A DNA stretch of 64,000 nucleotides from VFBF01 sp964530695 (GCA_964530695.1 CAZGYQ010000004.1:1-64000); one strand, 5' to 3'; shown: positions 8,555-18,877, counted from the stretch's first letter. Notes: generated from the letters alone by a model not told the origin. A program made the numbers and translations.

Positions 8555-11245
8555 ATGCTGAAACTTGCAAAGCAACTGTTCGGGTCCGTTAACGACCGCA
8601 AGGTCCGGGCGCTCAAGGGACAGGTCGCGCGCATCAATGCGCTCGAAGCGAATTATGAGGCGCTGTCCGACGAGGCGCTGCGCAACAAGACGGCGGAGTA
8701 TCGCCAGAAGCTCGCCCGCGGCGCCAAGCTCGACGACCTGCTGCCGGAAGCATTCGCCACCGTGCGCGAAGCGGCCAAGCGCGTCCTCAACATGCGCCAC
8801 TTCGACACCCAGCTGATGGGCGGCATGGCGTTGCACGAAGGACGCATCGCCGAGATGCGGACTGGCGAAGGCAAGACGCTCGTGGCCACCCTGCCGGTCT
8901 ATCTCAACGCGCTTGAGGGCAAGGGCGTCCACGTCATCACCGTGAACGACTATCTGGCCAAGCGCGACTCCGAGTGGATGGCGCAGATCTACAAGTTCCT
9001 GGGGCTCGGCGTCGGCACCATCGTGCACGGACTCTACGACAACGAGCGACGCCAGGCATACGCGGCGGATATCACCTACGGCACGAACAACGAGTTCGGC
9101 TTCGACTATCTGCGCGACAACATGAAATACTCGCTGGCCGAAATGGTCCAGCGCGGACACCGCTACGCGATCGTCGACGAAGTGGACTCCATCCTCATCG
9201 ACGAAGCGCGCACGCCACTGATCATTTCCGGGCCGACGGACGACCGTTCGGAATTCTACCGCACCGTCGACAGCCTCATCCCCCTGCTCGACGCAGAAGA
9301 TTTCGAACTCGACGAAAAGCAACGCTCCTGCGTCTACACGGAGCGCGGATCGGAGCACCTTGAGGAACTGCTGCGCGAGCGCGGACTCCTTGAAGGCGCG
9401 CTCTACGCCCCCGAGAACGTTTCGATTGTCCACCACGGCAACCAGGCGCTGCGGGCGCACAAGCTGTTCTTCCGGGACAAGGACTACATCGTGAAGGATG
9501 AGGAAGTCGTCCTCGTCGATGAATTCACCGGCCGCATGATGCCGGGTCGACGCCTTTCTGAGGGCCTGCACCAGGCCATCGAGGCGAAAGAACAGGTCGA
9601 CGTCCAGCCGGAAAACCAGACACTCGCATCGATCACGTTCCAGAACTATTTTCGCCTCTACGACAAGCTCGCCGGCATGACCGGCACTGCGTCCACGGAA
9701 GCCAACGAGTTCGCGGAAATCTACAAGCTCGACGTCTTCGAAATCCCGACCAACCGCCCGGTCCAGCGCATCGACATAGACGACGAAGTCTACCGGACGG
9801 CCGGTGAAAAATACAAAGCGATTATCGCGGACATCGAGGAAACGCACCGGCGCGGCCAGCCTGTGCTCGTCGGCACTGTCTCGATCGAGAAGTCCGAAAC
9901 GCTCTCCGCCCTGCTCAAGAAAAAGGGCGTGCCGCACCAGGTGCTGAACGCGCGTTTCCACGAACAGGAAGCGCAGATCGTTGCGCAAGCCGGCGTGCCC
10001 GGCGCGGTGACCATCGCCACCAACATGGCCGGTCGCGGCACCGACATCCAGCTCGGCGGCAACCTCGACATGCGCGTGAAGGCCGCGCTGACAGGCGGTG
10101 AAACGCCTGAGCAGGTCGAGGGGCTGCGCCGGCAGATCGCGCAGGACGTGGAGGCCAAGAAGCGCGTCGCGCTGGCGGCGGGCGGCCTCTACGTGCTCGG
10201 CACCGAACGCCACGAAAGCCGGCGGATCGACAACCAGCTGCGCGGCCGGACGGGCCGTCAAGGCGACCCCGGCAAGTCGAAGTTCTACATCTGTCTTGAG
10301 GACGATCTGCTGCGCATCTTCGCCGCCGAGCGACTCGATGCGATCATGCGCGGCCTGGGCATCCGGGAAGACGAAGCGATCGTCCACCCGTGGATGAACA
10401 AGGCGCTCGAAACCTCGCAGCGCCGGGTCGAGCAACGCAACTTCGAGATCCGCAAGAACCTTCTCAAGTTCGACGACGTCATCAACGACCAGCGCAAGGT
10501 GATCTTCGAGCAGCGCATCGATTTCATGCGTACCGCCGACGTCGCCCCCATCATCCGCGACATGCGCCACTCGGCGGCGGAGATGATGGTCAACCGCTGC
10601 ATGCCGGAGAAGGCCTACGCGGAGCAATGGGCGACGCTGGACCTTGAGGCCATGGTCGAGGACACGTTCGGTCTCCAGCTGCCCATCGCCGATTGGGCCA
10701 AGGAAGAAGGCATCGCCAACGACGAGGTGCGCGAACGCCTGACCAAGGCCGTCGACCGCAGCTACGCCGGCAAGGCCGCGACCCTCGGCGCCGAGCGCAT
10801 GCGCTGGATCGAAAAGCAGGTCCTGCTGCAGATCGTCGACATGCGCTGGCGCGAACACCTTTCGCACCTCGACCACCTGCGCTCGGTCATCCACCTGCGG
10901 GGCTACGGCCAGCGCGATCCGCTGAACGAGTTCAAGACCGAGGCCTTCACGCTGTTCGAGCGCATGCTGTTCGACCTGCGCACACAGGTGACAAAGTCGC
11001 TGATGCGCCTGCAGATCGACGGCCAGGTCGAAGAGGTGCAGCCGCCGCAGGCCATCATGGAGACCCACATCGATCCGCTGACGGGCGTGAACGAGATGGA
11101 AGAGAGCTACGCGCCGCCTGCCATCGGCTTCAATCGCAACGATCCGCGCACGTGGGGCAAGATCTCGCGCAACGCGCTGTGCCCGTGCGGTTCGGGCAAA
11201 AAGTACAAGCACTGCCACGGGGATGTCGCCGCCGCGAGCGCGTAA
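8555..11245 (+). CDS. secA: Preprotein translocase ATPase subunit SecA
   Basis: 896 residues, normal for SecA, the motor that drives unfolded precursors through SecYEG. Visible motifs: Walker A 'MRTGEGKTLVATLPVYLNAL', the DEAD-like 'IVDEVDSILIDEARTPLI', the preprotein cross-linking region, 'MTGTASTEANEF', 'TNMAGRGTDIQLGGN', 'GRTGRQGDPG', and the C-terminal zinc-binding tail 'NALCPCGSGKKYKHCHG' that contacts SecB and lipids. The start ATG 8555 fits MLKLAKQLFGSVNDRKV. Divergent from ppiC, a partner in handling exported proteins. Confidence 0.98.
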   Translation: MLKLAKQLFGSVNDRKVRALKGQVARINALEANYEALSDEALRNKTAEYRQKLARGAKLDDLLPEAFATVREAAKRVLNMRHFDTQLMGGMALHEGRIAEMRTGEGKTLVATLPVYLNALEGKGVHVITVNDYLAKRDSEWMAQIYKFLGLGVGTIVHGLYDNERRQAYAADITYGTNNEFGFDYLRDNMKYSLAEMVQRGHRYAIVDEVDSILIDEARTPLIISGPTDDRSEFYRTVDSLIPLLDAEDFELDEKQRSCVYTERGSEHLEELLRERGLLEGALYAPENVSIVHHGNQALRAHKLFFRDKDYIVKDEEVVLVDEFTGRMMPGRRLSEGLHQAIEAKEQVDVQPENQTLASITFQNYFRLYDKLAGMTGTASTEANEFAEIYKLDVFEIPTNRPVQRIDIDDEVYRTAGEKYKAIIADIEETHRRGQPVLVGTVSIEKSETLSALLKKKGVPHQVLNARFHEQEAQIVAQAGVPGAVTIATNMAGRGTDIQLGGNLDMRVKAALTGGETPEQVEGLRRQIAQDVEAKKRVALAAGGLYVLGTERHESRRIDNQLRGRTGRQGDPGKSKFYICLEDDLLRIFAAERLDAIMRGLGIREDEAIVHPWMNKALETSQRRVEQRNFEIRKNLLKFDDVINDQRKVIFEQRIDFMRTADVAPIIRDMRHSAAEMMVNRCMPEKAYAEQWATLDLEAMVEDTFGLQLPIADWAKEEGIANDEVRERLTKAVDRSYAGKAATLGAERMRWIEKQVLLQIVDMRWREHLSHLDHLRSVIHLRGYGQRDPLNEFKTEAFTLFERMLFDLRTQVTKSLMRLQIDGQVEEVQPPQAIMETHIDPLTGVNEMEESYAPPAIGFNRNDPRTWGKISRNALCPCGSGKKYKHCHGDVAAASA

Positions 11246-11344
11246 GCCCAATGGCGGCGGATCAGCGCCTCCGCCACCGCGACGCCGCGCCCATGATCCG
11301 GTACAGATTGTCCTATCGCGACTCGACCGGCATAGTGGGTCGCG

Positions 11345-13138
11345 ATGAATTTCCTTGAACGCCTCTACAGCGACATCTCGCTCCTCGTGGCGCTGCGCCG
11401 CGCGTTGAAGTCCTACGACCCGATCGAGACCGATCCCACGCTCAGCATCGGCAAGGACATCGAGCGGGTCGTCGATCTCTACCCAGACAACATCGCGATC
11501 CGCTTCGAAGGCGCCGACATGACCTACCGCGCGTTCGATGCGCGGGCCAACGCCTACGCGCACTGGGCGCTGGCGCAGGGACTGAAGAAGGGCGATGCGG
11601 TCGCGCTCTTCATGTCCAACCAGCCGGACTTCGTCTGCTGCTGGATGGGTCTGGCGAAGATCGGCGTCGTCGTCGGCCTCATCAACACCAACCTCACGGG
11701 CGGGCCGCTCGCCCACACGATCAACCTCTCGCAAGCCGCCCACGTCATCGTCTCCGCGGACCTGATGGCGCCGTTCGCCGCCGTAGCGGAAAGTCTCAAG
11801 CTGACGCCGAAGGCATGGGCCCTCGAAGGCGCGCCCGGCGCGGAATATCTCGGCGCCGCGCTGGCGACGATGAGCGCCGAGCGACCGGACAAGGCGTTGC
11901 GCGAGGCGATCACGCAGGATGACCTCGCGCTTTACGTCTACACCTCCGGCACGACGGGCGCGCCCAAGGCGGCGAAGATGCTCCACCGCCGCGTGCTCGG
12001 CATGATGCGCGCCTTCATCGGCGCCGGCGACGGCGGACCGACGGACCGCGTCTATCTCACGCTGCCGCTCTATCACGGCACGGGCGGGTTGTGCGGCGTG
12101 GGCTTTGCGCTGATCGCCGGCGGCACGCTGATCATCCGGCGGAAGTTCTCCGCATCGCATTTCTGGAAGGACATCGCCGAGGAGGAGGCCACGGTCTTCT
12201 TCTACATCGGCGAGTTGTGCCGCTATCTTGTGAACACGCCCTCTTCGCCGTTCGACACGGCCCACAAGATCCGCCTCGGCGTCGGCAACGGCCTGCGCCA
12301 GGAGGTGTGGGAGAAATTTCAGCCGCGCTTCGCGATCCCGCAGATCATGGAATTCTACGGCTCGACCGAAGGAAACGTCAGCCTTTTCAACACCGACGGG
12401 AAGATGGGCGCCATCGGGCGCATCCCCATGTGGCTGGCGCCGCGCCTGAACGTGCGCATCGTCAGGTTCGATGTGGAAACCGAACAGCCCGTCCGCAACG
12501 CCAAGGGCCTGTGCATCCGCGCCGGGCGCGACGAGGTGGGTGAAGCGCTTGGTCAGATCAAGACCAAGGAGGCGCGGTTCCGCTTCGAAGGCTACAGCGG
12601 CGATCCGAAGCAGACCGAAAAGAAGATCCTCCGCGACGTGTTCAAGAAGGGCGACGCCTGGTTCCGCACGGGCGACCTGATGAAGCGCGACAGGGACGGC
12701 TACTTCTATTTCATCGACCGCATCGGCGACACCTTCCGCTGGAAGGCGGAGAATGTTTCGACGAACGAGGTCGGCGACGTGCTGGCGCAGTTCAACGGCG
12801 TTGTGGAAGCGAATGTCTACGGCGTGAAGGTCGCCGATCTCGATGGCCGCGCGGGGATGGCCGCCCTCACGCTCGAGCCGGACGTCGATCTCGCGGCTCT
12901 GCATGCCTATGCGACGGCCGAACTCCCCGCCTATGCGCGCCCCCTCTTCCTGCGCATACAGCCGCGGATCGAGACGACCGGCACATTCAAATACCGAAAG
13001 GTCGATTTGGTGACCGAAGGCTTCGACCCGACGAAGACACCCGATCCGATCTGGTTTGATCACCCCGTCGAGCGCGCCTATGTCCCCATGACGCGTGAAC
13101 TCCACGCCGACATCCAGGCAGGCAAGTTCAGGCTCTGA
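11345..13138 (+). CDS. Long-chain acyl-CoA synthetase, FATP-type ANL ligase
   Basis: 597 residues of the ANL adenylate-forming superfamily. The AMP-binding P-loop reads 'YVYTSGTTGAPKAAKMLHRR' (~198-217), followed by 'LPLYHGTGG', the adenine motif 'IMEFYGSTEGNVSLF' and the hinge 'YFYFIDRIGDTFRWKAENVS'. The order and wording of these motifs ('RWKGENVST'-like) place it in the very-long-chain/FATP (fatty-acid transport protein) branch, which activates long-chain fatty acids at the inner membrane during uptake. It lies 99 bases after secA with no strong ribosome binding site before ATG 11345. The exact chain-length preference is not readable. Confidence 0.88.
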   Translation: MNFLERLYSDISLLVALRRALKSYDPIETDPTLSIGKDIERVVDLYPDNIAIRFEGADMTYRAFDARANAYAHWALAQGLKKGDAVALFMSNQPDFVCCWMGLAKIGVVVGLINTNLTGGPLAHTINLSQAAHVIVSADLMAPFAAVAESLKLTPKAWALEGAPGAEYLGAALATMSAERPDKALREAITQDDLALYVYTSGTTGAPKAAKMLHRRVLGMMRAFIGAGDGGPTDRVYLTLPLYHGTGGLCGVGFALIAGGTLIIRRKFSASHFWKDIAEEEATVFFYIGELCRYLVNTPSSPFDTAHKIRLGVGNGLRQEVWEKFQPRFAIPQIMEFYGSTEGNVSLFNTDGKMGAIGRIPMWLAPRLNVRIVRFDVETEQPVRNAKGLCIRAGRDEVGEALGQIKTKEARFRFEGYSGDPKQTEKKILRDVFKKGDAWFRTGDLMKRDRDGYFYFIDRIGDTFRWKAENVSTNEVGDVLAQFNGVVEANVYGVKVADLDGRAGMAALTLEPDVDLAALHAYATAELPAYARPLFLRIQPRIETTGTFKYRKVDLVTEGFDPTKTPDPIWFDHPVERAYVPMTRELHADIQAGKFRL

Positions 13139-13227
13139 CCGTCGCTTACCTGGGCGCGACAAATCCCTTGCAACTGATATATCCCCCGATGGAGAGCCCC
13201 TGAACAACAAGGGCCGGGGAGAACGCC

Positions 13228-14796
13228 ATGATGGATATGTCGAAGGTCAGGGGACTGGCCGATGTTTCGCGGGTTCAGGCGCGGGCCTATGGCGACCGGA
13301 CGGCGATCGTTTTCGAAGGTCGGCGCACGAGTTTTGCCGACGTCGATCGCGCCGCGAGCCGGGTCGGCCAGCGGCTGCGTCAGGAATGGGTTGACCCGCA
13401 GGAACGCGTGGCGATTCTCGCCAAGAACTGCGACCTCTTCTTCGAAATCTGGTTCGGCGCGATGAAGGCGCGCGCCTGTCTCGCGCCGGTGAACTTTCGC
13501 CTGGCGGCGCCGGAGATCGCCTACATTCTCAACGACGCGAAGGCCAAGGTTCTGTTCGTTGGCGGCGAGTTCTTCGAGCTTGCCGAGAAGGCGCTCGCGG
13601 AGGTGAAGGACAAACCCGTCGTCGTCTCGCTTGACGGGCCGCGCGGCGACTGGCCGGACTACCGCGCATGGCGCGACCGCGCCGAGGCGGTCGATCCGAA
13701 CATGGATGTCGTCGCCGACGACGATATTGTCCAGCTCTACACCTCCGGCACCACGGGCAATCCGAAAGGCGTCCAGCTTACCAACGCCAACTATCGGGCG
13801 TTTCTCAACATGTCGAAGGACGTGGCGGGCTTCGACTACAAGGACAACGAGACCGTGCTCGGCGCCATGCCCCTCTTCCATGTGGGCGGCGCCAACCCTG
13901 TGCTTGCCGGCTACGCCAGCGGGTCGACGCTGGCGATCCCGCGCGACATCTCGCCGGCGGGCCTGCTCGATCTCATCGCGCGGGAAAAGGTCAACCACGG
14001 TTTCATCGTGCCTGCCGTGATCCTCATGCTGCTCAATGCGCCCGAGATCGAAGGCGCGGATCTTTCTTCGCTCAAGACCATTTCCTACGGCGCCTCCCCC
14101 ATTGCGCAGGATGTGCTCGAGCGGGCGCAGAAGCGGTTCGGCTGCGATTTTCTCCAGTTCTACGGCATGACCGAGACCGTGGGCGCGGGCTCCTACCTTC
14201 CCGCCGCCGCGCACGATCCGGCGAAGGGCAAGCTGCGCTCTTGCGGCATACCGTGGCCGGGCGTCGAGATGAAGGTCGTCGATGCGAGCGACAACGAGGT
14301 CCCGCTTGGCGAAGTGGGCGAGATCGTCATCAAGGCGCCGATCGTGATGAAGGGCTATTTCAACAAGCCCGACGCCACCGCCGAGGCCGTCCGCAACGGC
14401 TGGATGCATACCGGCGACGCGGCCTACCAGGACGCCGAAGGCTATTTCTTCATCTACGACCGGGTGAAGGACATGATCGTGACCGGCGCGGAAAACGTCT
14501 ATCCGGCGGAAGTTGAAAATGCGGTGTTCGGTCATCCCTCCGTAGCGGACGTGGCGGTGATCGGCGTGCCCGACGACAGGTGGGGCGAGGCGGTGAAGGC
14601 GGTCGTGGTGCTGAAGCCGGGCGCGAGCGCCGACGAAGCCTCGATCATCGCCCATGCGCGTGAGAAAGTGGCGGCATACAAGGTTCCCCGGTCGATCGAT
14701 TTCGTCGAGGCGATTCCACGCAACGCGTCCGGCAAGGTGCTGCGCCGCGAGCTGCGCAAGCCCTACTGGGAAGGCCGCGAGCGGATGGTGGGGTGA
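13228..14796 (+). CDS. Acyl-CoA ligase (ANL superfamily, medium/long-chain type)
   Basis: 522 residues, FadD-like. P-loop 'LYTSGTTGNPKGVQLT' (~171-186), 'MPLFHVGG', adenine motif 'QFYGMTETVGAG', 'GWMHTGDAAYQD', hinge 'YDRVKDMIVTGAENVYPAEVEN' and the catalytic lysine region 'PRNASGKVLRRELR' near the end. The reaction is ATP-dependent formation of an acyl-CoA through an acyl-adenylate. The start ATG 13228 follows GGGGAGAACGCC, a good binding site. It is a separate lineage from the FATP-like gene 90 bases upstream; the two are therefore not a recent duplication. Confidence 0.9.
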   Translation: MMDMSKVRGLADVSRVQARAYGDRTAIVFEGRRTSFADVDRAASRVGQRLRQEWVDPQERVAILAKNCDLFFEIWFGAMKARACLAPVNFRLAAPEIAYILNDAKAKVLFVGGEFFELAEKALAEVKDKPVVVSLDGPRGDWPDYRAWRDRAEAVDPNMDVVADDDIVQLYTSGTTGNPKGVQLTNANYRAFLNMSKDVAGFDYKDNETVLGAMPLFHVGGANPVLAGYASGSTLAIPRDISPAGLLDLIAREKVNHGFIVPAVILMLLNAPEIEGADLSSLKTISYGASPIAQDVLERAQKRFGCDFLQFYGMTETVGAGSYLPAAAHDPAKGKLRSCGIPWPGVEMKVVDASDNEVPLGEVGEIVIKAPIVMKGYFNKPDATAEAVRNGWMHTGDAAYQDAEGYFFIYDRVKDMIVTGAENVYPAEVENAVFGHPSVADVAVIGVPDDRWGEAVKAVVVLKPGASADEASIIAHAREKVAAYKVPRSIDFVEAIPRNASGKVLRRELRKPYWEGRERMVG

Positions 14797-14806
14797 GCGG
14801 CTGTCC

Positions 14807-14918
14807 GCGAGTAGGAGCGCGGGCCTATGGCCCGCATATGCCCTCGCCGCCAGACTCCGTGGAATCTCGCGTGGTCAGAACGCTGAAATGCGGGCCATAG
14901 GCCAGCGGTCCTGCTCGC
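14807..14918. repeat. REPIN-like palindromic doublet (family A, copy 1)
   Basis: Two short palindromes in inverted orientation. The left one begins GCGAGTAGGAGCGCGGGCC and folds on itself (GCGGGCC-TAT-GGCCCGC); the right one mirrors it with small mismatches, ending GGTCCTGCTCGC. About 50 bases separate the two. Same architecture as the elements at 28528 and 31608, but with different hairpin arms. It fills the gap between the acyl-CoA ligase and the stop codon of the leftward gene at 14924. Confidence 0.75.
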
Positions 14919-14923
14919 ATACA

Positions 14924-15418
14924 TCATGACGTGTCCGCCGCTTCGGCGCAGCGCGGCGGCGCGTTGCAGGCGAGCGTGAGCCGCGGCGGCGCGACGGCGA
15001 CGAGCGCGCCGGTCGCCGCGGATTTCGGAACACGCGCGATGAGCCGCGTGACGACGGCGTCGATGTCGTCGAGCACGCGGCGGATGTCTTTCAGCGACCT
15101 GAGCTCAAGTCCGCGCGTGTAGATCCTGCGCGGGCGGATGCTGCGCCAAGCATAGCGGAAGCCGCGCCGCGCGGACGGCGGACGCATCCAGCCGTGCTCG
15201 CGCCGCTGGAACGTCATCCTCGACACCATCATCACGAACACGAGATCACGCACCTGCGCGCGCGCCTCGATGGTCTCGCGCTGCACCTCAAGCCGCGCGT
15301 TGCGATCCCCGAACATCGCGACCCACCACGCAAACACCTCCATCACCCAGAGCCGGAGGCTCTGCGCGGCGGCGCGGTATTTTGCGATGTGCTGGCGAAG
15401 GGGACGGCGGATCTGCAT
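14924..15418 (-). CDS. Hypothetical protein, Arg-rich helical
   Basis: 164 residues, not recognised. Rich in Arg and in amphipathic helices, with a tryptophan-containing hydrophobic stretch 'LRLWVMEVFAWWVAMFGD' near residues 23-40, no signal peptide and no membrane span long enough to be sure of. I chose ATG 15418 because AGAGAGGAG stands directly before it; an earlier in-frame ATG at 15445 is the alternative. It is flanked by repeats on both sides and is transcribed alone. Low-level resemblance in composition and helix pattern to the protein at 62844 is suggestive only. Confidence 0.6.
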   Translation of the reverse strand: MQIRRPLRQHIAKYRAAAQSLRLWVMEVFAWWVAMFGDRNARLEVQRETIEARAQVRDLVFVMMVSRMTFQRREHGWMRPPSARRGFRYAWRSIRPRRIYTRGLELRSLKDIRRVLDDIDAVVTRLIARVPKSAATGALVAVAPPRLTLACNAPPRCAEAADTS

Positions 15419-15562
15419 GGGCTCCTCTCTGGAAAACGGAGGCATGATCTCACGCTCGGGAACCCGGTCGGATAGATTCACGTGCGATTTCGCTGTGCGC
15501 CTTGGGAGCCATGAAAGCGCATGCCGGAAATGTGTGGTGATCGATGCGCGCGTTCCCACACA

Positions 15563-15710
15563 TTTTCCCTCGCCCGCTTGCGGGAGAGGGATGGCCGAGC
15601 GCAAGCGAGGTCAGGGTGAGGGAACAGTCGCTCAGGAAGAGTCTCGTCCTGCGACGCCGGCCCTCCCCCGGCGCTTCGCGCCACCCTCTCCCGCTGGCGG
15701 GAGAGGGAAA
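15563..15710. repeat. Long inverted repeat of the CCCTCTCCCGC class (family D, copy 1)
   Basis: Two hairpins of the form CCCTC(T)CCCGC-loop-GCGGGAGAGGG (15568-15590 and 15684-15707) bracket internal arms with GAGCGCAAGCGAGG on the left and GGCGCTTCGCGCC on the right. The whole is a large imperfect palindrome and the only content I can see in the 390-base gap 15419-15808, apart from the ribosome binding site of the next gene. Repeats of this look are common between genes in Alphaproteobacteria. Confidence 0.75.
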
Positions 15711-15808
15711 ACGCCTCCACCCACCCTGCCCCAACGGCGCCGCTTGGCTTCGCGCCTGCCGCGCGCGTAAGGTGAAAGAAAACACGTCAAAACATGAGGG
15801 AGAGACGC

Positions 15809-17689
15809 ATGGCCGAAGGGCTGGGCAGCGGCGCGAGCCTGCCGCCGTTCAAGAAGCTGCCGCAGAAAGCGCCCGACGTGAGCGTCGACCGGCGGCCTGA
15901 CGGCACGGTCTATCTGTGGGCCAACCAGCCCCCCGGCGAACGCCCCCGCTCGATCCCGCACCTCCTGAACCAGCGCGCCGCCGAACACCCCGATCGCCCC
16001 TATCTGCGCCAGCGCCTGCCTGCGGCGCCCGGCGAGAAACTTGGCCCATGGCGGTCGGTCAGCTACGGCGAGGCCGCGCGTCTCTCGGACTCTCTCGCGC
16101 AGGCGCTGATCGATCTCGGCCTCGGCCCCGATGCGCCGCTGATGATCCTGTCGTCGAACTCCATCGAGCACGCACTCTTGATGTTCGGCGCGATGAAGGC
16201 GCGCGCGCCGGTGGCGCCGATGAGCGTGCCCTACTCGCTGATGAGCACGGACCACGGCAAGATCCGCTACGCCTACAACCTGCTGAAGCCGAAGGCGGTG
16301 TTCGTGCAGTCGTATGCGCCGTACGCGAAGGCGATCGCGGCGCTGCAGGATGAAGCGGACGGCGCGCTCATCGTCATCAGCGCCGATGACGTCCCGCCGG
16401 AAGGCGTGAGACGGTATGCCGATCTCGCGAAGACGCCCGCAACGCCGGCAGTTGCGGCCTCGCTGGATCAGGTCGGCGACGAGACGGTCGCGAAATATCT
16501 CTTCACCTCCGGCTCGACCGGCATGCCCAAGGGCGTGCCGCAGTACCAGCGCATGCTCACCGCCCAGATCGCCGGCGGCGAAGGCCTGCGCGATGAACCG
16601 CGCAATCCCGATCACATTCCCGAAGTGCTCGACTGGATGCCGTGGAACCACATCTCCGGCGCGAATGTATCTTTTAATGGAGCTCTGTATTCGGGCGCCA
16701 TCTTCCACATCGACGAGGGCAAGCCGCTCCCCGGTATGTTCGAGACGACCATCGCCAATCTCTACGAGGTGAGCCCCGACGTGTTCGGCTCCGCACCCGT
16801 GGCCATCGGCATGCTCGTCGACGCGATGGAGCAGGATCCGAAACTGCGCACGTCGTTCTTCAAGAACCTGCGCAGCTGCGGCTACGGCGGCGCGACGCTT
16901 TCGGATGACCTCTATGGTCGCATCCAGGCGCTTGCGATCGCCGAAACCGGCCACCGCATTCCGGTGACGACGATGTACGGCTCCACCGAGGCGCAGGGCA
17001 TCACGGTGGTGCACTGGGAAGTGGAGCGCGTGGGGCTGATCGGCCTGCCGCTGCCGGGCATGAAGCTCAAGCTCGTGCCGTCGGGCGACAAGCTCGAGGT
17101 GCGCGTGAAGGGCCCGACGGTGACGACCGGCTATCACAACGACGCTGAAAAGACCGCCGCCGCCTTCGACGAGGAAGGCTTCTACAAGCTCGGCGACGCG
17201 TGCCGCTTCGTCGATCCGGCCGATCCCGCGCAGGGCCTCATTTTCGACGGCCGCGTGACGGAGGACTTCAAGCTCTCCAGCGGCACGTGGGTGTCCGTCG
17301 GCACGCTCAGGCCCGACGTGGTCGCCGCGTGCAGCCCGTGGGTGTTCGACGCGGTGATTGTGGGCCAGGACAAGACGTTCATCGGCGCGCTAGTGTGGCC
17401 CTCGCCCGCAGCGATGCAACTCCTCGCAAATGAACCGTCCGATGTGCCGCCCCTGCAACGCCTCGTCGCGCGCATCACCGCCGGCATGAAGGCGCACAAC
17501 GACGCCGCCACGGGCTCCTCGCGCCGCATCGCGCGGTTCACCGTACTGACCGAGCCGCCGTCCATCGACGCCGGCGAGATCACCGACAAGGGCTATGTGA
17601 ACCAGCGGCTCACCATGGAGCGCCGCAAGGCGCAGGTCGACGCGCTGTTCGCCGAGCCGCCGGGCCCCGGCGTGATCGTGGTCGCGTGA
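15809..17689 (+). CDS. Feruloyl-CoA synthase-like AMP-forming ligase
   Basis: 626 residues, ANL superfamily. P-loop variant 'YLFTSGSTGMPKGVPQYQRM', then 'LDWMPWNHISGANVSFNGAL', 'CGYGGATLSDDLYGRIQALA', 'TTMYGSTEAQGITV' and 'FDGRVTEDFKLSSGTWVSVG'. The 'GSTGMPKGV' loop, the 'WMPWNH' motif and the 'DFKLSSGTWV' hinge are characteristic of feruloyl-CoA synthase (Fcs), which activates ferulate and other hydroxycinnamates before side-chain shortening. No vanillin-forming Ech or vdh gene is adjacent, so a broader aryl- or acyl-CoA ligase role remains possible. ATG 15809 follows GAGGGAGAG; an in-frame ATG lies at 15794. Confidence 0.82.
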   Translation: MAEGLGSGASLPPFKKLPQKAPDVSVDRRPDGTVYLWANQPPGERPRSIPHLLNQRAAEHPDRPYLRQRLPAAPGEKLGPWRSVSYGEAARLSDSLAQALIDLGLGPDAPLMILSSNSIEHALLMFGAMKARAPVAPMSVPYSLMSTDHGKIRYAYNLLKPKAVFVQSYAPYAKAIAALQDEADGALIVISADDVPPEGVRRYADLAKTPATPAVAASLDQVGDETVAKYLFTSGSTGMPKGVPQYQRMLTAQIAGGEGLRDEPRNPDHIPEVLDWMPWNHISGANVSFNGALYSGAIFHIDEGKPLPGMFETTIANLYEVSPDVFGSAPVAIGMLVDAMEQDPKLRTSFFKNLRSCGYGGATLSDDLYGRIQALAIAETGHRIPVTTMYGSTEAQGITVVHWEVERVGLIGLPLPGMKLKLVPSGDKLEVRVKGPTVTTGYHNDAEKTAAAFDEEGFYKLGDACRFVDPADPAQGLIFDGRVTEDFKLSSGTWVSVGTLRPDVVAACSPWVFDAVIVGQDKTFIGALVWPSPAAMQLLANEPSDVPPLQRLVARITAGMKAHNDAATGSSRRIARFTVLTEPPSIDAGEITDKGYVNQRLTMERRKAQVDALFAEPPGPGVIVVA

Positions 17690-17699
17690 TGGCGACCCC

Positions 17700-18877
17700 G
17701 TGATCCGGCGCGCGCTTTTTCTCGCGGCGGCGTTGCTTGGTGCGTCCGCGCTCGCGCAGGATGCTGAGAATGCCGTCCCGCCGCCGCCAATGATCGATAG
17801 ATTGCCCGACGTAGGCGCGCCCGTATCGAAAACCGATGGCGGAAACCACGCGCAAGCGTTGGCGATGATGGGGCGGGAAGACCGCGTCGACGCTACAGCT
17901 CGGCTTCGCAACACCTGCGTTCTCACAAACGACAACGACGCTGTGACCACGATCGCAGAGGCCGCAAGGACCACTCAAGTGGTCATGATCAACGAGGCCC
18001 ACGATTCACCCCGTGATCGTGCGCTCATCGCGGATGTGGCGGAAGCTCTCTCGAAGATTGGCTACAATACCTACGCGGCGGAGACACTGAGGGGCGAACA
18101 ACCCTTTGACATGCCCCCACACCCCGCAAAGGAAACCGGTTTCTATGCACAGGAGCCAACTTTCGGTGCGCTGTTGCGCAAGATCGGCATGTTGGGGTTT
18201 GCGGCCGTTCCGTATGAGTCCCGAGGTCCGCGATCCGAAGGTAGACACTTCACGGACGCGATGAACGCCCGCGAGAATGAGCAAGCCTCGAATCTTATAA
18301 ACCGCACGGTGCGCGACCAGCGAGACCTGAAGGTCCTCGTACACGTCGGCTACAGCCATAACCGCGAACGTGTTGAATCTCGTGATCGCCGCGAGATTCG
18401 CTGGCTCGCCCTGCGCTTCAAGGAAATCACCGGCATCGATCCGCTGACCGTCGACCAGACGACCTTCGTCTCGGACAGGACTGGCATCTGCGCATCGAAC
18501 TCCGACGGCTCGGCGCTGCCCATCGATCGTGACATCTTCGTCGCCCATGCACCGCTCGCGTTCGAACGCGGGCGCCCGACGTGGCGTCTCGCGCGCGGGC
18601 AGCGGTTTGCGGAGATCCCGCAGGCGCTGAAGCGGCCGAACGAGCGCGTGATCTACGAAGCGCGCTACGCTGACGAGCCCGACGACGCCGTCCCCGCCGA
18701 CCGCATCCTCGTCGATCCCGGCGAGGACATCCCGCTCCTGCTCGCGCCCGGCCGCTATCGTGTGCGGGCATGGACGCAAGACGGCGCTTGGACGCGCAGC
18801 GTGCCTTTGACCGTCGCCGCGCCGACGCCGCCCGCGCCGCAGAAGGCGCGCCCGAAATCCCAACGGAGGAAGAAGAC

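Noticed and set aside
8075..13210. A 1711-codon open frame on the minus strand
   Set aside because: It lies wholly opposite secA and the FATP-like ligase and has the repetitive Arg/Val/Asp/His composition of antisense frames in GC-rich genes. No domain is visible.
13078..14655. A 525-codon minus-strand frame
   Set aside because: Antisense shadow of the FadD-like ligase gene, with no family motif.
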